Below are positions 46,754 through 47,259 of a stretch of DNA of 47,259 nt, piece after piece; positions within the stretch are counted from its first letter, which is position 1; the number at the start of each line of letters is the position of its first letter. Below the pieces are notes generated by a model. It worked only from the letters and a program-made list of their open reading frames with translations. It had not been told where the DNA came from and made no database searches. Made by a program: the position numbers and the translations under genes. This stretch comes from a virus, in IMG/VR virus record IMGVR_UViG_3300046535_001354, positions 1 to 47,259 of that record; one strand, written 5' to 3'.

Positions 46754-47259
46754 TCAGTACCTTCCTTCCGTCGCAGCGCCGTTTGCACGGGCCTTGGTGT
46801 GTGCCGCGACGAGCTCGGCGCGGATCTTTTCCTTGTCGCCGTGCGCGGCAGAAACCGCAGCATCGATCATGGCGCGCGTCTCTTTCGGGAGGCTCTCTTC
46901 CGTGCCGGGCTTGGCGTTGGCGTCCCTCGGCACGAGGAGCGTGCCCTCTTCGGTGTGGACCATCGGCCCGCGCTTCTTGGCGAACGCGACGAGCGAGCGC
47001 ACCTCATTAAGGGGCATCGCGGCGAGCTCCTTCGCCTCTTTCGGCGTGAAATATTTCCCGGTCACGCCCGCAATGAGCTCGGCCTTTTCGCGCCTCTTGG
47101 CGTCCTTCTTGAGGGCCTCGACATCCCCCACAGCCTTCGCGGCGAGCATGACCATAGCGCGGAGCTTCCCGCGACCGGCCGCGCCCTTCTCACCGGTGAG
47201 CGACTGGACGAGCGCCTTTGCCTTCTTGGCGCCCTTCTCGTCGTCCTCGTCATCGTCAT
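46754..47259 (-). CDS. 3' part of the protease/scaffold gene (joined to 1-1398)
   Basis: Same frame as 1-1398 when base 47057 is laid on base 1. It supplies the last 100 residues (VTGKYFTPKEAKELAAMPLN, LVAFAKKRGPMVHTEEGTLL, ETRAMIDAAVSAAHGDKEKI), helical and ending TKARANGAATEGRY. The segment 47057-47259 repeats the start of the window. The C-terminal helices are where scaffolds usually bind the capsid protein. Confidence 0.85.
   Translation of the reverse strand, partial: DDDEDDEKGAKKAKALVQSLTGEKGAAGRGKLRAMVMLAAKAVGDVEALKKDAKRREKAELIAGVTGKYFTPKEAKELAAMPLNEVRSLVAFAKKRGPMVHTEEGTLLVPRDANAKPGTEESLPKETRAMIDAAVSAAHGDKEKIRAELVAAHTKARANGAATEGRY
47057..47259. repeat. terminal direct repeat, right copy
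   Basis: Identical to 1-203 except A47132 versus G76, a silent change. The difference shows either real population variation in the phage or a read error retained by the assembler. Overlaying the copies gives a circle of 47,056 bp. Confidence 0.9.

Noticed and set aside
1-47259. Prophage features: integrase, att sites, transposase, tRNA genes
   Set aside because: None recognised on reading both strands. Mu-like gene order in the head does not bring MuA/MuB-like transposition genes with it.

Overview
The window is a compact, GC-rich, tailed-phage genome with a contractile tail (myovirus type), and it is almost certainly complete. The last 203 bases (47057-47259) repeat the first 203 with one synonymous mismatch, and one reading frame runs across the join. 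The contig is therefore a circle of about 47,056 bp, cut inside the head-protease/scaffold gene. I see no integrase, transposase or tRNA gene. A lipoprotein with a clean LAGC lipobox suggests a Gram-negative host. No host genus can be named from the sequence. Late genes follow the order of Mu-like head and tail modules, but the sheath, connector and head-spike genes look like those of environmental myoviruses.

Layout: two divergent gene blocks leave a 399-bp control region (12205-12603) that holds an iteron-like array of AATyCCCGCCC repeats. Rightward (12604-24869) is the early/replication block: a small Cro-like HTH protein, a primase-polymerase/helicase, a CoiA-like nuclease, several tiny proteins, an Fe-S RecB-like nuclease, an SF2 helicase, a putative ssDNA-binding protein, a family A DNA polymerase, a RuvC-like resolvase, a DUF3310 protein and small zinc-finger/HTH proteins.

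Leftward (12204 down to 1, then 47259 down to 24823) is one long block. It starts with a RusA-like resolvase, a small promoter-linked protein, a lipoprotein, a coiled-coil zinc protein and a GroES-like co-chaperonin. A translationally coupled cassette of four glycosyltransferase-like proteins, two SAM methyltransferases and a DNA adenine methyltransferase follows. Then come the large terminase, portal, head protease with nested scaffold, decoration protein, major capsid protein, connectors, head-spike base, tail terminator, sheath, tube, frameshifted tail chaperones, tape measure, hub, baseplate wedge proteins, three receptor-binding or fibre proteins, and a lysis cassette (XhlA-like protein, holin candidate, GH25 lysozyme). 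The two blocks converge and overlap by 47 bp at 24823-24869.

Almost every gene junction is a 4-nt ATGA/GTGA or 1-nt TGATG overlap, so translation is probably coupled across the genome. The few gaps carry promoter-like elements whose -10 lies only 6-7 nt before the start codon. Two of these, plus a third copy inside the helicase gene, share a palindromic CTAAGT..ACTTA spacer. The most noteworthy items are that promoter/operator family, the iteron array, the glycosyltransferase/methyltransferase cassette, the hydrophobic repeat protein in the baseplate module, the small beta domain recurring in several virion proteins, and the shared C-terminal tail linking the nuclease and the putative SSB.
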